Shown: piece after piece, positions 8,253 through 18,276 of the stretch
How positions within the stretch are numbered: the first letter of the stretch is position 1
How the letters are laid out: each line of letters starts with the position of its first letter
Made by a program: the position numbers and the translations under genes
The notes under the pieces: generated by a model
What the model was told of the DNA's origin: nothing
Databases searched by the model: none
The model's input: only the letters and a program-made list of their open reading frames with translations
Source: Deltaproteobacteria bacterium
GTDB taxonomy: Bacteria > Desulfobacterota > Desulfomonilia > UBA1062
Direction: 5' to 3'
NCBI GenBank assembly: GCA_018436855.1
Contig: JAHDKO010000034.1
Span: 42,119 to 106,118 of the forward strand
Length of the DNA: 64,000 nucleotides

Positions 8253-9017
8253 ATGGGTGCATATGCGCTGATCACGATTGTTGTCATCATCCTGCTGTTT
8301 CTCTTCTCGGCAGTCAAGATCCTCAACGAGTACGAAAGGGCGGTGGTCTTCAGGCTGGGCCGGGTTCTCTCCGCGCCCAAAGGCCCGGGGCTCATCATCA
8401 TCATCCCCCTGGTGGACCGGTTCATCCGGATCAGCCTGCGGACGGTCGTCCAGGACGTTCCGCCCCAGGACGTGATCACCCGGGACAACGTAACGGTCAA
8501 GGTCAATGCCGTGGTCTACTTCCGGGTCATCGAGCCGATGAAGTCCGTCATCGAGGTGGAGAACTATCTCTACGCCACGAGCCAGCTTTCCCAGACCACC
8601 CTGCGGTCGGTCTGCGGACAGGCCGAGCTCGATGAACTCCTCGCCAACCGCGAGGAGATCAGCTCGCGCATACAGGAGCTTCTCGACCGGCAGACCGATC
8701 CGTGGGGCATTAAGGTATCCGCGGTCGAGCTCAAGCACATCGATCTCCCCGAGGAGATGCAGCGGGCTATGGCCAAGCAGGCCGAGGCCGAGCGCGAGAG
8801 GAGGTCAAAGATCATCCACGCCGAGGGCGAGTTTCAGGCCTCCCAGAAGCTGCGGGACGCGGCCGACGTCATCGCCGGCGAGCCCATCGCCCTGCAGTTG
8901 AGGTATCTCCAGACCCTGCGTGAGATTTCCTCCGAGGGAAGCATCAATACCCTGATCCCGCTTCCCATGGAGCTCATCGCGCCCTTCATCAAGACCGGCA
9001 GGAAGGAGGGCTCCTGA
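8253..9017 (+). CDS. Slipin/stomatin-like SPFH protein
   Basis: 254 residues with a single N-terminal membrane segment ([20 protein letters not shown]) and then an SPFH/prohibitin domain: [54 protein letters not shown] charged coiled coil ([26 protein letters not shown]) follows. These proteins oligomerise at the membrane and organise microdomains or protease access. A very good AAGGAGG precedes the ATG. It starts 13 bases after the M23 gene and is probably cotranscribed with it. There is no NfeD-type partner next to it, although slipins are often paired with one. Confidence 0.9.
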   Translation: MGAYALITIVVIILLFLFSAVKILNEYERAVVFRLGRVLSAPKGPGLIIIIPLVDRFIRISLRTVVQDVPPQDVITRDNVTVKVNAVVYFRVIEPMKSVIEVENYLYATSQLSQTTLRSVCGQAELDELLANREEISSRIQELLDRQTDPWGIKVSAVELKHIDLPEEMQRAMAKQAEAERERRSKIIHAEGEFQASQKLRDAADVIAGEPIALQLRYLQTLREISSEGSINTLIPLPMELIAPFIKTGRKEGS

Positions 9018-9105
9018 GGAAAATGCCGCATTTCCCGGGGCTGACCGGTGTTATGCAGCCGGCGAAGGAACTGCGGGCCTGTTCTCCTGTGCGCGGGTTT
9101 TTGCC

Positions 9106-9843
9106 GTGACCGTGATCACGAGCCATCGAAATCAGGCGTTCAAGGACCTCCTTGCCGCAAAGAAGGACCGGGGCATGATGCTCCTGGAGGGGAGGAGGCT
9201 CGTGGAGGACGCCCGCTCCCGCGGCATGATCCCCTGCCTGGCAGCGCTCACCGACCGGTATCGCCGGTCTCACGGGCCGGCTGAGTTCCCGTATATCCTT
9301 CTTTCCGAGGATCTGTTCGCCCGGGTCGCCGACACCAGATCCCCGCAGGGCATACTGGCCTTCTTCCCCGCGCCATGGGCTTCTGTGGCAGAGATCGCGC
9401 GCCGGGAAAGAATCGTCGTTTTCGACGGTCTGCAGGACCCGGGCAACGTGGGGACCATCATCCGGACCGCAGAAGCCTTCGGGTTCGACGCAATAGCGGT
9501 GACAGAGGGCACCGCATCACCGTTTTCCCCCAAGGCGGTCAGGTCTTCCATGGGCTCGGCCCTTGGCGTGTCGATCGCCCGGACCCAGCCCGGAGAGCTG
9601 GCGGGATTTCCCCACCGGATCATCACCCTGGCCCCAAGAGGAAGCGCGAGGCTGTCCTCCGATCTGTTCCGGGAGCCCTGCGCTATCTGCCTGGGTCAGG
9701 AGGGTGCAGGGGTGAGCCCCGAGATCCTCGCTCTCGCGCACGAAACCGTGTCCATCCCCATGAAGGGAGAGGTCGAGTCGCTCAACGTGGCCGTGGCTGC
9801 GGGAATCGTCCTGGCCTGTGCCGCGGGTGTCCTGGACGGATGA
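9106..9843 (+). CDS. TrmH/SpoU-family RNA 2'-O-methyltransferase
   Basis: 245 residues, GTG start. The N-terminal substrate-binding part is followed by the SPOUT knot motifs: VVFDGLQDPGNVGTIIRTAEAFGFDAI (motif 1), then LGQEGAGVSPEIL and VSIPMKGEVESLNVAVAAGI (motifs 2 and 3), which form the S-adenosylmethionine site. It resembles RlmB and the 23S rRNA guanosine 2'-O-methyltransferases, but the target nucleotide cannot be assigned. It converges on the cyclic-nucleotide-binding gene across a long hairpin. Confidence 0.88.
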   Translation: MTVITSHRNQAFKDLLAAKKDRGMMLLEGRRLVEDARSRGMIPCLAALTDRYRRSHGPAEFPYILLSEDLFARVADTRSPQGILAFFPAPWASVAEIARRERIVVFDGLQDPGNVGTIIRTAEAFGFDAIAVTEGTASPFSPKAVRSSMGSALGVSIARTQPGELAGFPHRIITLAPRGSARLSSDLFREPCAICLGQEGAGVSPEILALAHETVSIPMKGEVESLNVAVAAGIVLACAAGVLDG

Positions 9844-9911
9844 GCGCCGGGGTTTTTCTCTGAGCCCTGGGGACGAATAAGGCCCTTTCCCAAGCTGCAT
9901 CCTGCCGGGGC

Positions 9912-9970
9912 CGGGCGGAGTGCCTGGGCCTCCATGTCGTACACGGAGGCCCAGGACGAGGCTCCGCCCG
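9912..9970. repeat. Long GC-rich hairpin between convergent genes
   Basis: Outer arms CGGGCGGAG (9912-9920) and CTCCGCCCG (9962-9970) are perfectly complementary. Inner arms CCTGGGCCTCC (9923-9933) and GGAGGCCCAGG (9945-9955) are also perfect, around an 11-base loop. The structure fits a bidirectional transcription barrier or a REP-like element; no T-run follows, so it is not a standard intrinsic terminator. Confidence 0.6.
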
Positions 9971-9980
9971 TGAACCGGGG

Positions 9981-10934
9981 CTATGCCTCGTCAGTTCTCC
10001 TGCCCAGCAGATCGATCCGCGCCCGGATCAGCTCGACGTCCGTATTGGCCCGGGCGGGTCCGCAGAAGCGCTCCACCACGTGACCGGGTCTCAGGAAACG
10101 TTTGGTCTTCACGCCCTTCTCGTCCAGGTCGATCTCCACGATCCCATGCTTGACGATGGTGAAATCCGCCGGGGCGTCGAAGTCGATGACCTGCCCGCGG
10201 GTGAACCGGATGGTGGTAAGGGAATCACGCTCCGGATCAGCCAGAGGATGGTGGCGCAGCTCTTCACCGGCCTTGATAAGGATGCGCTCGTGATACAGGG
10301 CCTCAAGGGATTGCCTCAGCCCGGCAAAACGTTTGCAGAGAGGCCTCAGGTCCTGAGCCGGTATCCTGGCGAGCCTGCTTTTGCCGAGCGCCTTCACCGA
10401 GGCCGACCGGCTCGCCTGGAGGAAGAACCCGAGCTCTCCAAACACCTCTCCGGGCAGCAGGACCGACATCAGCTCGCCGTTCCGGTATACCCCCAGAGCG
10501 CCGTCAATCACCAGGTAGATGTCTTCGCCGGTGTCGTGCTGCCTGAAGATGAATTGGCCTTTTCCGACATCGACGAGGTGCACGATCTCCAGGAGCTCGA
10601 TGAACTCTTCACCGGTCAGCCCTCTGAATATCGGCACCTCGTTCTTTTTCAATGTTGTGCAGCTTTCCTCGAGTTCTTTCTGAAGGTCGCCCTTGAGATC
10701 CAGAGACCTGAAGAGTCTGATGAGCAGGGAGTGCACCCGGGGATGGCTCCCCAAAGAGGTTTTGGCCACCTTTGCCGCCGCCAGGGCCTTGAAAGGTTTC
10801 CGTTCCCGGAGATAGCCCCGGATACTGCTCTCGAAGAGACCGAGGCTCTTTTCCACCTCGCCGGATGCGGCGACCTTTTCTGCCTGCCGGAGAAGATCCT
10901 TGGGATCCTTCTCCGGTGAAACCGGTTTCTTCAT
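9981..10934 (-). CDS. Cyclic nucleotide-binding (CRP-fold) domain protein
   Basis: 317 residues. The N-terminal 90 residues look like a short TPR-type helical region (DLLRQAEKVAASGEVEKSLGLFESSIRGYLRERKPFKAL in two pieces). A cyclic-nucleotide-binding domain covers about 105-215 (FRQHDTGEDIYLVIDGALGVY, then LLPGEVFGELGFFLQASRSASVKA). A second, degenerate beta-roll appears after 235. No DNA-binding helix-turn-helix or catalytic domain is present, so this is a ligand sensor that probably acts through protein contacts. The phosphate-binding RxA is SRSASV, so the ligand may be cAMP, cGMP or none. A GGAGG ribosome site precedes the ATG. Confidence 0.8.
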   Translation of the reverse strand: MKKPVSPEKDPKDLLRQAEKVAASGEVEKSLGLFESSIRGYLRERKPFKALAAAKVAKTSLGSHPRVHSLLIRLFRSLDLKGDLQKELEESCTTLKKNEVPIFRGLTGEEFIELLEIVHLVDVGKGQFIFRQHDTGEDIYLVIDGALGVYRNGELMSVLLPGEVFGELGFFLQASRSASVKALGKSRLARIPAQDLRPLCKRFAGLRQSLEALYHERILIKAGEELRHHPLADPERDSLTTIRFTRGQVIDFDAPADFTIVKHGIVEIDLDEKGVKTKRFLRPGHVVERFCGPARANTDVELIRARIDLLGRRTDEA

Positions 10935-11039
10935 ACCGACCTCCTCACAACAGAAAATGCATTCCGGGAAACAGGATAGGAAGCGCTGTCACCCGGACAT
11001 TGGCAATGTAAAAAGCCGCGGATCTGCGTTTGCCGCCCG

Positions 11040-12098
11040 CTAGACGATGTGTTCCCTGATGAATCGGGTGATATGGTCGCTCGCGTTGCCGTCTCCGAAC
11101 GGGTTGCCCGCGGTAAACCCTGTTCTGCCGGTCATCTCCATAACGGCCTGATGGATCTTTGCAGGATCGGGCTCCACCAGGACATTCGCCCCTGCGTCGA
11201 TCGTCTCCGGCCACTCGGTGGTATCCCTGACCGTGACACAGGGGGTCTTCAGAAGAAAGGCCTCCTTCTGCACGCCTCCCGAATCGGTGAGAACGCACGA
11301 TGCGTCCCTGATCATGGCGAGCATGGCAAGGTAGCTCACCGGTTCGATGACCCTGAGCCCGCTTTTCGCCGAGCGGATGAGGAGGTCGGGGAAAAGGTTT
11401 TTCGTCCTGGGATGAACGGGAAAGATGACCGGGATGTCCTGCGAGAGTTTTTCGAGCGCCTTCCAGATCCCCAGGAACCGTTCGCGCTGGTCGGTGTTTT
11501 CCGCGCGATGGACCGTGGTGAGGACAAAGGGCGGTGCATAGGGATGAGAGATGTGCACGCGGGAAAAGCGATTCAGGGCATCATACATGACATCGCCGGT
11601 GAATATGCCCGTTATTCCCTCTTTCTCAAGGAGGGCGACGGCATTTTCCGTGGGGCAGAAGTGATAGGCGGCCACGTGATCGGTTACCACGCGGTTGACC
11701 TCTTCGGGCATGTTCCGGTCGAAGCTGCGCACGCCCGCCTCGACGTGGCCCACCGGGATGCCGAGCTTCACGGCGCACAGGGCCCCTGCAAGCGTGGAGT
11801 TCGTGTCTCCGTACACGAGCACGAGGCAGGGCTTCTCGGCCGCGAGGATCTCCTCGACGGCTTCCAGCATCCGGGCGGTCTGCTTCGCATGGCTGGAAGA
11901 GCCCACCCCCAGATGGTAGTCGGGGGGATCGATCCCCAGGGTGTCGAAGTGCACGTCGGACATGGCGTGGTCATAGTGCTGGCCCGTGTGCACCACCTTA
12001 TACGGGATGCCGCAGCGCTTGAAGGCCTCCGCCACCGGGGAGAGCTTGATGAACTGGGGGCGCGCACCCACGATGTGGATGACTGTTGGAGTGTTCAT
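11040..12098 (-). CDS. wecB: UDP-N-acetylglucosamine 2-epimerase (non-hydrolysing)
   Basis: 352 residues. Interconverts UDP-GlcNAc and UDP-ManNAc, or a related nucleotide sugar, for surface polysaccharide. Family motifs: IVGARPQFIKLSPV at the N terminus, HTGQHYD, VYGDTNSTLAGALCA, GHVEAGVRS, MPEEVNRVVTDHV, and DSGGVQKEA in the C-terminal UDP site. ATG 12098 is chosen over 12125 because GGAG precedes it and because the IVGARPQF motif then starts at residue 8. It may supply the 2-epimerised sugar for the diacetamido-uronic acid pathway suggested by the genes at 57.1-59.9 kb (WbpI/WlbD role), though it lies 45 kb away. Confidence 0.88.
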   Translation of the reverse strand: MNTPTVIHIVGARPQFIKLSPVAEAFKRCGIPYKVVHTGQHYDHAMSDVHFDTLGIDPPDYHLGVGSSSHAKQTARMLEAVEEILAAEKPCLVLVYGDTNSTLAGALCAVKLGIPVGHVEAGVRSFDRNMPEEVNRVVTDHVAAYHFCPTENAVALLEKEGITGIFTGDVMYDALNRFSRVHISHPYAPPFVLTTVHRAENTDQRERFLGIWKALEKLSQDIPVIFPVHPRTKNLFPDLLIRSAKSGLRVIEPVSYLAMLAMIRDASCVLTDSGGVQKEAFLLKTPCVTVRDTTEWPETIDAGANVLVEPDPAKIHQAVMEMTGRTGFTAGNPFGDGNASDHITRFIREHIV

Positions 12099-12287
12099 GG
12101 ACTGCTCCTGCTGCTGGTTTCTCAATGATTCCGCCTCCTGCCGTCGATCAAGTACATATCAGATGCCGCGTGGAAATTCCATGGCCCCTTGATGCCGTTG
12201 AAAAGTATTTTCCCGGGTACGTCCCCCAAGGGGCGCCCGCAGAACGCCGATAAGGCGGGTTTCATCCCGGGAAGGTGCGATCAAGGG

Positions 12288-12803
12288 CTACATTTTGACG
12301 ACGATGCACTCCCTCTGGAGCCTGTCACTGAGCTTGGAGCAGTACCTCTCGGCGGTCTCCCGGCTCTGGAAACTCCCCCACCGGACCACGGTCCACTTCC
12401 CCGAATCCGCGACCGTGCAGCGGATTCGGGTTTTCTCTTCGAGTTCGGCAGCAAAGCTCCGGGCGGTATCGGGGGACCTGAACGCGGCTATCTGGATGCT
12501 GAAGCTGTCTGCAGCAGACGCGGAAGCGCTGTCCTGAAGGAGGAGGATGTCCCAGTACGAGTATTCGAAGCCGCTTGCAGCGCTTTTGGATGCCTGGGCC
12601 TTTCCCGAGGGTTTTTCGTTCCTGATGGAGTCGCTCGCCACCAGACTTTTCCACCGCTCTCCGAAGGGATCGTACGAAAACTCGGGACGGGCGTTGATCG
12701 TGGAGAAGAGGAGGCTTGCCCCGGCAAGGATGCCCAAAGAGAGAAACAGCATGGCGATATTTTTTGTCAGAGACTGTTTTTTGTTTTTGCGCGTCCTTGC
12801 CAT
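12288..12803 (-). CDS. SPOR-domain protein
   Basis: 171 residues. A short basic N terminus, a membrane segment (IAMLFLSLGILAGASLLF) and a linker precede a C-terminal SPOR domain (SFSIQIAAFRSPDTARSFAAEL, continuing to WTVVRWGSFQSRETAERYC). SPOR domains bind denuded septal peptidoglycan, so the protein probably takes part in division or envelope remodelling. ATG 12803 is chosen over 12854 because AAGG precedes it and because the longer start would run into argS. It follows the argS stop by a few bases and is likely cotranscribed. Confidence 0.8.
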   Translation of the reverse strand: MARTRKNKKQSLTKNIAMLFLSLGILAGASLLFSTINARPEFSYDPFGERWKSLVASDSIRNEKPSGKAQASKSAASGFEYSYWDILLLQDSASASAADSFSIQIAAFRSPDTARSFAAELEEKTRIRCTVADSGKWTVVRWGSFQSRETAERYCSKLSDRLQRECIVVKM

Positions 12804-12810
12804 AGCAACC

Positions 12811-14472
12811 TTACATGCTTTGAGGTGCTTCGATCCCCATGAGGGCCAGCGCATTTGCGAGCACCTGTTTTACTGCAACCACCAAAATCAACCGGGCCGT
12901 AGTCACACGGCCGTCATCAGATATAACCCGGTTTCTATTATAAAACCTATGGAACGCAGTTGCAAGCTCCAGAAGATAAAAAGATAACCGATGGGGTTCG
13001 AGATCGGCCGCACACGAGACGACCACGTCCGGATAGCCGGCGATCATCTTGATGAGATCCAGGTCGTCGCCTTTGGTGAGGGCGTCTTCCTCCAGCAGGG
13101 AAGGGTCCGGAGCGAGACCCTGCTCGGCGGCGTTCCTCAGGATGGAGCAGATCCTGGCATGGGCATACTGGATGTAATACACCGGATTCTCTTCGCTCTT
13201 CTTTTTCGCCAGGTCGAGATCGAACACGAGCTGGGCATCGCTCCTTCGCATCATGAAGAAGTATCTGCAGACATCCTTGCCTACCTCATCGATGATCTCG
13301 CGCAGGGTGACGAACTCGCCCGATCTCGTGGACATGGAAACCGACTGCCCTTGGCGGACCAGGGAGACGAGCTGGATCAGAAGGGCATGGAAGGAGTCTC
13401 TGTCCGCGCCCAGGGCCTCGATGGCGGCCTTCATTCTCGGCACATAGCCGTGGTGATCGGCCCCCCAGACATCAATGATCTGCTTGAACCCCCGTTCCAG
13501 CTTGTCCTGGTGGTAGGCGATGTCCGGCGCGAAATAGGTCAGGGACCCGTCCTGTTTTCTCAGGACCCGGTCCTTTTCGTCGCCGAAGCCGGTGGTCCTG
13601 AACCACAGCGCGCCTTCGGCCTCGTAGCTCAGGCCGCGATCCTTCAGGAAGTCGAGGGTATGCTCAACCTTGCGGTCACGATACAGCGTCGCCTCGCTGA
13701 ACCACTGGTCGAAATGCACATTGAAAAGCGCCAAGTCTTCTTTGATTCCGTTCAGAATGAAATCCGAGGCGAATTCTCTGCAGGCCGCCACGGCATCGCT
13801 CTCTTCCCGGGAGAGCAGCTCGTCACCGCGGGCCTCGGAGAGCCTCTGCGCGATGTCTTTTATGTAGTCGCCCTGGTAGCCGTTTTCCGGAAACGATGAA
13901 TCCTTCCCGAAGATCTCCCGGTATCTGCTCAGAACCGAGAGGCCGAGGATATTCATCTGGTTGCCCACATCGTTGATGTAATACTCGGACTCCACCTCGA
14001 AGCCGGCCGCCTTCAGAATCCGGGCCAAGGTGTCGCCCACCGCGGCCCCTCTCCCGTGACCCACGTGCAGGGGTCCGGTGGGATTGGCGCTCACGAACTC
14101 CACCTGCACCTTCTTGCCCCTGCCGAACGCGCTCGTGCCGAAGCGATCCTTTTCTTCGAGGATCGTGTTCAAGACCCTCACCCACATGAGCGGACTTATG
14201 GTGAAGTTGATGAACCCCGGCCCGGCGATATCGACGCGGTCGAAGACATCACCCAGGCGGGCCATCCGCTCCTGGATGGTCTGCGCGATATCGCGAGGCT
14301 TTTTTTTTGCCTGCGATGCCATGACCATGGCGACATTCGTGGAAAAATCGCCGAATTCCTTGCGGGCAGGGACACTCACCGAAATCGTCTCGAGGTCGTA
14401 TTCCGGAATGACGCCTTCCGCTATAAGTTCATGCAGTGTATTCTTGAGGAGAGCGGCTATCTGTTCTTTCAT
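12811..14472 (-). CDS. argS: Arginyl-tRNA synthetase
   Basis: Charges tRNA-Arg with arginine. 553 residues, standard for bacterial ArgRS. The order is N-terminal tRNA-binding domain, the class I HIGH-type signature (ANPTGPLHVGHGRGAAVGD), catalytic core, then the DALR anticodon-binding domain at the C terminus. The KMSKS loop reads SMSTRSGEFVTL, a variant found in many bacterial ArgRS enzymes. ATG 14472 is chosen over the in-frame ATG at 14502 because AAGGG lies just before it. Confidence 0.96.
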   Translation of the reverse strand: MKEQIAALLKNTLHELIAEGVIPEYDLETISVSVPARKEFGDFSTNVAMVMASQAKKKPRDIAQTIQERMARLGDVFDRVDIAGPGFINFTISPLMWVRVLNTILEEKDRFGTSAFGRGKKVQVEFVSANPTGPLHVGHGRGAAVGDTLARILKAAGFEVESEYYINDVGNQMNILGLSVLSRYREIFGKDSSFPENGYQGDYIKDIAQRLSEARGDELLSREESDAVAACREFASDFILNGIKEDLALFNVHFDQWFSEATLYRDRKVEHTLDFLKDRGLSYEAEGALWFRTTGFGDEKDRVLRKQDGSLTYFAPDIAYHQDKLERGFKQIIDVWGADHHGYVPRMKAAIEALGADRDSFHALLIQLVSLVRQGQSVSMSTRSGEFVTLREIIDEVGKDVCRYFFMMRRSDAQLVFDLDLAKKKSEENPVYYIQYAHARICSILRNAAEQGLAPDPSLLEEDALTKGDDLDLIKMIAGYPDVVVSCAADLEPHRLSFYLLELATAFHRFYNRNRVISDDGRVTTARLILVVAVKQVLANALALMGIEAPQSM

Positions 14473-14629
14473 GGGTACCCTTATTCGTTCAGTCTCGGGC
14501 ACGGCGGTTCTTTTCTCCGTGTCCGGATGCCTCCTGTTAATAACAGATCCTTATGCTTTGTCCAGTAAATTTCGAGAGGAATTGAGGTATTATATCTCGT
14601 ATTTCCTTGAATTATGAGAGGTTTGCGTA

Positions 14630-14658
14630 TTGACATCAAGCAGGAGAGCTTCTATAAA
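14630..14658 (+). promoter_or_regulatory. Sigma-70 promoter of hrcA-grpE-dnaK
   Basis: TTGACA (14630-14635), a 17-base spacer, then TATAAA (14653-14658). The predicted start of transcription is near 14665, at the left edge of the CIRCE-like operator. Confidence 0.8.
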
Positions 14659-14665
14659 CGTATTG

Positions 14666-14692
14666 TTAGCAGTTAAGGCAGGTGAGTGCTAA
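14666..14692 (+). promoter_or_regulatory. CIRCE-like HrcA operator
   Basis: Left arm TTAGCAGTT, nine-base spacer, right arm GAGTGCTAA. The right arm is a perfect match to the CIRCE consensus; the left arm differs from TTAGCACTC at two positions. It overlaps the transcription start and ends three bases before the hrcA ATG, so HrcA repression of its own operon is expected. Confidence 0.85.
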
Positions 14693-14695
14693 GAC

Positions 14696-15730
14696 ATGAC
14701 GTACCAGTTGAGCGAACGAGACAAAAGCATTTTAGGTGCGATCATTCAGGAGTATGTGTCCACCGGAGAGCCCGTAGGGTCCAGGGTAGTTGCGAAGAAG
14801 TACATGTGCACCATTTCTCCGGCAACGGTCCGCAACGTCATGGCGGATCTGGAGGAGATGGACTTTCTGTACCAGCCGCACGTTTCCGCCGGGCGGATAC
14901 CGACGCCCGAAGGATTCCGCTATTACCTCAACGACATCATGGAGGTGAAGACCCTTCCCAGGGGTGAGAAGTCTCTGATAACCCGTCATATGTCCAGGGC
15001 GACCGGCGATGTCAGGGCGACGCTCAAAGAGGCGTCCGGCCTGCTGTCTTCCATCTCGCACAATGCCTCGATCATCATTCTGCCCAGGCTGGAGACCTTC
15101 CTCTTCAAGCGCATCGATTTCGTGAGGCTCGATGAGAGCAGAATTCTGGTCATCCTGGTGAGCAGGGCCGGAATGGTGTTCAACCACATCGTCCATGACG
15201 AGGACATCGATCAGGAGCTGCTGGTCAAGTATGCGAACTATCTCAATGAATGGTGTTCCGGCCTGTCCATCCAGGAGATGAGGGATATGCTCGTCCAGGA
15301 GATGTCGAGCGAGAAGGCCCGGTTCGACTCTCTGGTCAGGCACGCGGTCAGCCTTGGCATGACTGCGCTCGACCGGGTCGAGGGCGCGCCCGACATCTAT
15401 ATCCAGGGCAAGGAAAGCGTGTTCAACAGTCCTGAGCTGGCAAACCTCGACAAGCTCAGGGACATCGTCAATGCCTTTGAGGACAAGGGCAAGATCGTGC
15501 GCATCCTGAACAGCGTCCTGGAGGACTCCGGCGTCAAGGTTCTGCTGGGGGAAGACATGGAGGGCTTCGGGATGGATGACTTCAGCCTGGTGGCCAGCAG
15601 GTATTACCGCAGGGATGTACCCGTGGGCTCGCTGGGGGTGATCGGCCCGATGCGGATGGACTATTCACGGGTGATACCGCTTGTGGGATACATGGCCAAA
15701 ATACTGAGCGATCTACTGGAGGATGTCTAG
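14696..15730 (+). CDS. hrcA: Heat-inducible transcription repressor HrcA
   Basis: 344 residues, typical length. Represses chaperone genes by binding CIRCE and is released on heat stress through chaperone titration. The N-terminal winged helix is clear (LSERDKSILGAIIQEYVSTG, GSRVVAKKY, SPATVRNVMADLEEM, HVSAGRIPTPEGFRYYL), followed by the GAF-like dimerisation domain. It is the first gene of hrcA-grpE-dnaK and sits directly behind its own CIRCE-like operator and a consensus promoter. Confidence 0.96.
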   Translation: MTYQLSERDKSILGAIIQEYVSTGEPVGSRVVAKKYMCTISPATVRNVMADLEEMDFLYQPHVSAGRIPTPEGFRYYLNDIMEVKTLPRGEKSLITRHMSRATGDVRATLKEASGLLSSISHNASIIILPRLETFLFKRIDFVRLDESRILVILVSRAGMVFNHIVHDEDIDQELLVKYANYLNEWCSGLSIQEMRDMLVQEMSSEKARFDSLVRHAVSLGMTALDRVEGAPDIYIQGKESVFNSPELANLDKLRDIVNAFEDKGKIVRILNSVLEDSGVKVLLGEDMEGFGMDDFSLVASRYYRRDVPVGSLGVIGPMRMDYSRVIPLVGYMAKILSDLLEDV

Positions 15731-15731
15731 G

Positions 15732-16298
15732 ATGGTTGATGAAAAGAAAGATCCGCAAGTGCACGAAGACGATATGACCGAAAAGGACAGGCCTTCCCAG
15801 GAAGGCCTTCAGGAAGCGGAAGAAACAGTGGAGGCAGGAGAAACCGGCGATGATGTCGCTGAGCTGAAAGCACAGGTGGAGGAGTTCAAGGACAGGTGCC
15901 TGCGCGCCTACGCCGAGATGGACAACATGCGGAAGCGCCTCGCGCGGGAGCGGCAGGAGATCGTCAAGTTCGGCACGGAAAAGCTGCTCAGGGATTTTCT
16001 CCTGGTTTATGATGCGATTCACAAATCTATCGCCACGGCAACAGAGCTTCACCCGGAAGACGAGCAGTTTATCGAGGGTTTGAGGATGACGGAAAAACTC
16101 TTCCTCGAAACCTTGAAAAAATACCAGGTTGAACCTATACAAGCTCAGAACGTGCCTTTTGATCCCAACTACCATGAGGCCCTCATGCAGGTGCCCAGGG
16201 AAGGCGTGGAAAAAGGCATGGTGGTGGACGAGATCGAAAAGGGTTTCATGGTCCACGACCGCGTACTGAGGCCTGCGAAAGTGACAGTTTCAGGCTGA
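15732..16298 (+). CDS. grpE: DnaK nucleotide-exchange factor GrpE
   Basis: 188 residues. An acidic, disordered N terminus precedes a long helix ([29 protein letters not shown]) and the C-terminal beta-wing ([27 protein letters not shown]). GrpE releases ADP from DnaK. ATG 15732 is chosen over 15723 because GGAGG at 15718-15722 is spaced nine bases from it; the upstream ATG would lie directly on that site. The hrcA stop ends one base before the ATG, suggesting coupled translation. Confidence 0.95.
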   Translation: MVDEKKDPQVHEDDMTEKDRPSQEGLQEAEETVEAGETGDDVAELKAQVEEFKDRCLRAYAEMDNMRKRLARERQEIVKFGTEKLLRDFLLVYDAIHKSIATATELHPEDEQFIEGLRMTEKLFLETLKKYQVEPIQAQNVPFDPNYHEALMQVPREGVEKGMVVDEIEKGFMVHDRVLRPAKVTVSG

Positions 16299-16329
16299 CG
16301 GCAGGAGAAAACTACAAGGAGGAGAGCAG

Positions 16330-18255
16330 ATGGGAAAGATACTGGGGATTGATCTGGGGACCACCTTTTCATGCATGGCAGTCATGGAAGGGGGGGAACC
16401 GAAAGTCATTCCGAACGCCGAGGGAGCACGCACGACTCCTTCTGTTGTAGCCTTTACCAGCGGCGGAGAAAGGCTGGTGGGCCAGGTCGCCAGGAGGCAG
16501 GCCATCACGAATTCCGAAAAGACACTCTTTGCGATAAAAAGGCTCATCGGAAGAAAATATGAGGACGCCGTGGTCCAGAAGGACCGTGAGGTCATGCCCT
16601 TCAAGATCACCAGGGCGGACAACGGCGACACCGCCATCAGCGTTGACGACCGCAAGTACGCCGCGCCCGAGATATCGGCGATGGTGCTCCAGAAGCTGAA
16701 GATGGACGCCGAGGCGTATCTCGGCGAGAAGATCGACGAGGCCGTGATCACGGTTCCCGCATACTTCAATGACTCCCAGCGGCAGGCCACCAAGGATGCC
16801 GGGAAGATCGCCGGGTTCGAGGTGAAGCGCATCATCAACGAGCCCACCGCAGCGGCCCTGTCGTACGGCCTCGACAAGAAAAAGGAAGAGAAGGTGGCTG
16901 TGTTTGACCTCGGAGGCGGCACCTTCGATATCTCCATTCTCGAGATCGGCGATGGGGTCTTCGAGGTGAAGTCCACCAACGGTGACACCCACCTGGGCGG
17001 CGAGGACATCGACAACCGGATCATCGACTACCTGGTCACTGAGTTCAGAAAAGAGACCGGCGTTGATCTGGGCAAGGACAGGATGGCGCTCCAGAGGCTC
17101 AAGGAAGCGGCCGAGCGGGCCAAGGTGGAGCTCTCGTCCATGATGGAGACCGAGGTCAACCTGCCCTTTATCACCGCCGACCAGTCGGGACCCAAGCACT
17201 TGAACATGAAGCTGACCAGGGCCAAGCTCGAAGCTCTGGTGGAAGATATCATCGCACGGGTCGAAGGACCCTGTAAAAAGGCATTATCCGATGCCGGCAT
17301 GACCGCGGCCGATATCGACGAAGTCATTCTCGTAGGCGGACAGACCCGGATGCCCCGGGTGCAGCAGAAGGTCAAGGAAATCTTCCAGAAAGAGCCCCAT
17401 AAGGGCGTGAACCCCGACGAGGTGGTGGCCATCGGTGCTGCCATCCAGGGAGGGGTGCTGGGGGGAGAGGTCAAGGACGTGCTGCTGCTGGACGTGACGC
17501 CGCTGTCTCTTGGCATCGAGACCCTGGGCGGCGTGTTCACGAAGATCATCGAGCGCAACACGACCATTCCCACCAAGAAGACCCAGGTGTTCTCCACCGC
17601 TGAGGACAACCAGAACGCCGTGACCATCCGGGTATTCCAGGGCGAGCGGCCCATGGCGGCCGACAACAAGCTTCTGGGACAGTTCGACCTGGTGGGGATA
17701 CCCCCGTCGCCCCGAGGGATTCCGCAGATCGAGGTGAGCTTCGACATCGACGCGAACGGAATCCTGCATGTCTCGGCCAAGGACAAGGCCACCGGCAAGG
17801 AGCAGTCCATCCGGATCACGAGCTCGTCGGGCCTGAGCGAGGACGACATCAACCGGATGATCCACGAGGCCGAGGATCACGAGTCAGAGGACAAGCGGCG
17901 GCAGGCCATGGTCGAGGCAAAGAACCGGGCCGATTCCCTGGCCTACACCACGGAGAAGACCCTCAAGGAGCACGGTGACAAGGTCGACGCCCAGACGCGG
18001 GCAAGCATCGAGAACGCCCTGACCGACCTGAAGGACGCCATGAAGGGCGACGACGTTGATCTGATCAACCGGAAGATCGAGGCCCTGACGTCGGCGTCTC
18101 ACAAGCTCGCCGAGGTGATCTACTCCGCTGCCGCAGGCGAAGCCGGTGCGGGCGGCTCTCAGGCCGGTGCCCAAGGCGCCCCCGGCGGGGAGAAGAAGCC
18201 GGACGAAGACGTCGTGGATGCCGAGTTCGAAGAGGTCAAGGGAGACAAGAGCTAG
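16330..18255 (+). CDS. dnaK: Chaperone Hsp70 DnaK
   Basis: 641 residues, full length. ATP-dependent folding chaperone working with DnaJ and GrpE. All Hsp70 signatures are present: [31 protein letters not shown], and [11 protein letters not shown], plus the linker [13 protein letters not shown] and a substrate domain ending in [16 protein letters not shown] strong AAGGAGG precedes the ATG. An intrinsic terminator follows, so the operon most likely ends here. Confidence 0.98.
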   Translation: MGKILGIDLGTTFSCMAVMEGGEPKVIPNAEGARTTPSVVAFTSGGERLVGQVARRQAITNSEKTLFAIKRLIGRKYEDAVVQKDREVMPFKITRADNGDTAISVDDRKYAAPEISAMVLQKLKMDAEAYLGEKIDEAVITVPAYFNDSQRQATKDAGKIAGFEVKRIINEPTAAALSYGLDKKKEEKVAVFDLGGGTFDISILEIGDGVFEVKSTNGDTHLGGEDIDNRIIDYLVTEFRKETGVDLGKDRMALQRLKEAAERAKVELSSMMETEVNLPFITADQSGPKHLNMKLTRAKLEALVEDIIARVEGPCKKALSDAGMTAADIDEVILVGGQTRMPRVQQKVKEIFQKEPHKGVNPDEVVAIGAAIQGGVLGGEVKDVLLLDVTPLSLGIETLGGVFTKIIERNTTIPTKKTQVFSTAEDNQNAVTIRVFQGERPMAADNKLLGQFDLVGIPPSPRGIPQIEVSFDIDANGILHVSAKDKATGKEQSIRITSSSGLSEDDINRMIHEAEDHESEDKRRQAMVEAKNRADSLAYTTEKTLKEHGDKVDAQTRASIENALTDLKDAMKGDDVDLINRKIEALTSASHKLAEVIYSAAAGEAGAGGSQAGAQGAPGGEKKPDEDVVDAEFEEVKGDKS

Positions 18256-18276
18256 ACCTTTTCCGGTATAGCCCAA

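Noticed and set aside
11049..12128. 359-codon frame opposite wecB
   Set aside because: Shadow of the GC-rich wecB codons, with no family motif and no ribosome site.
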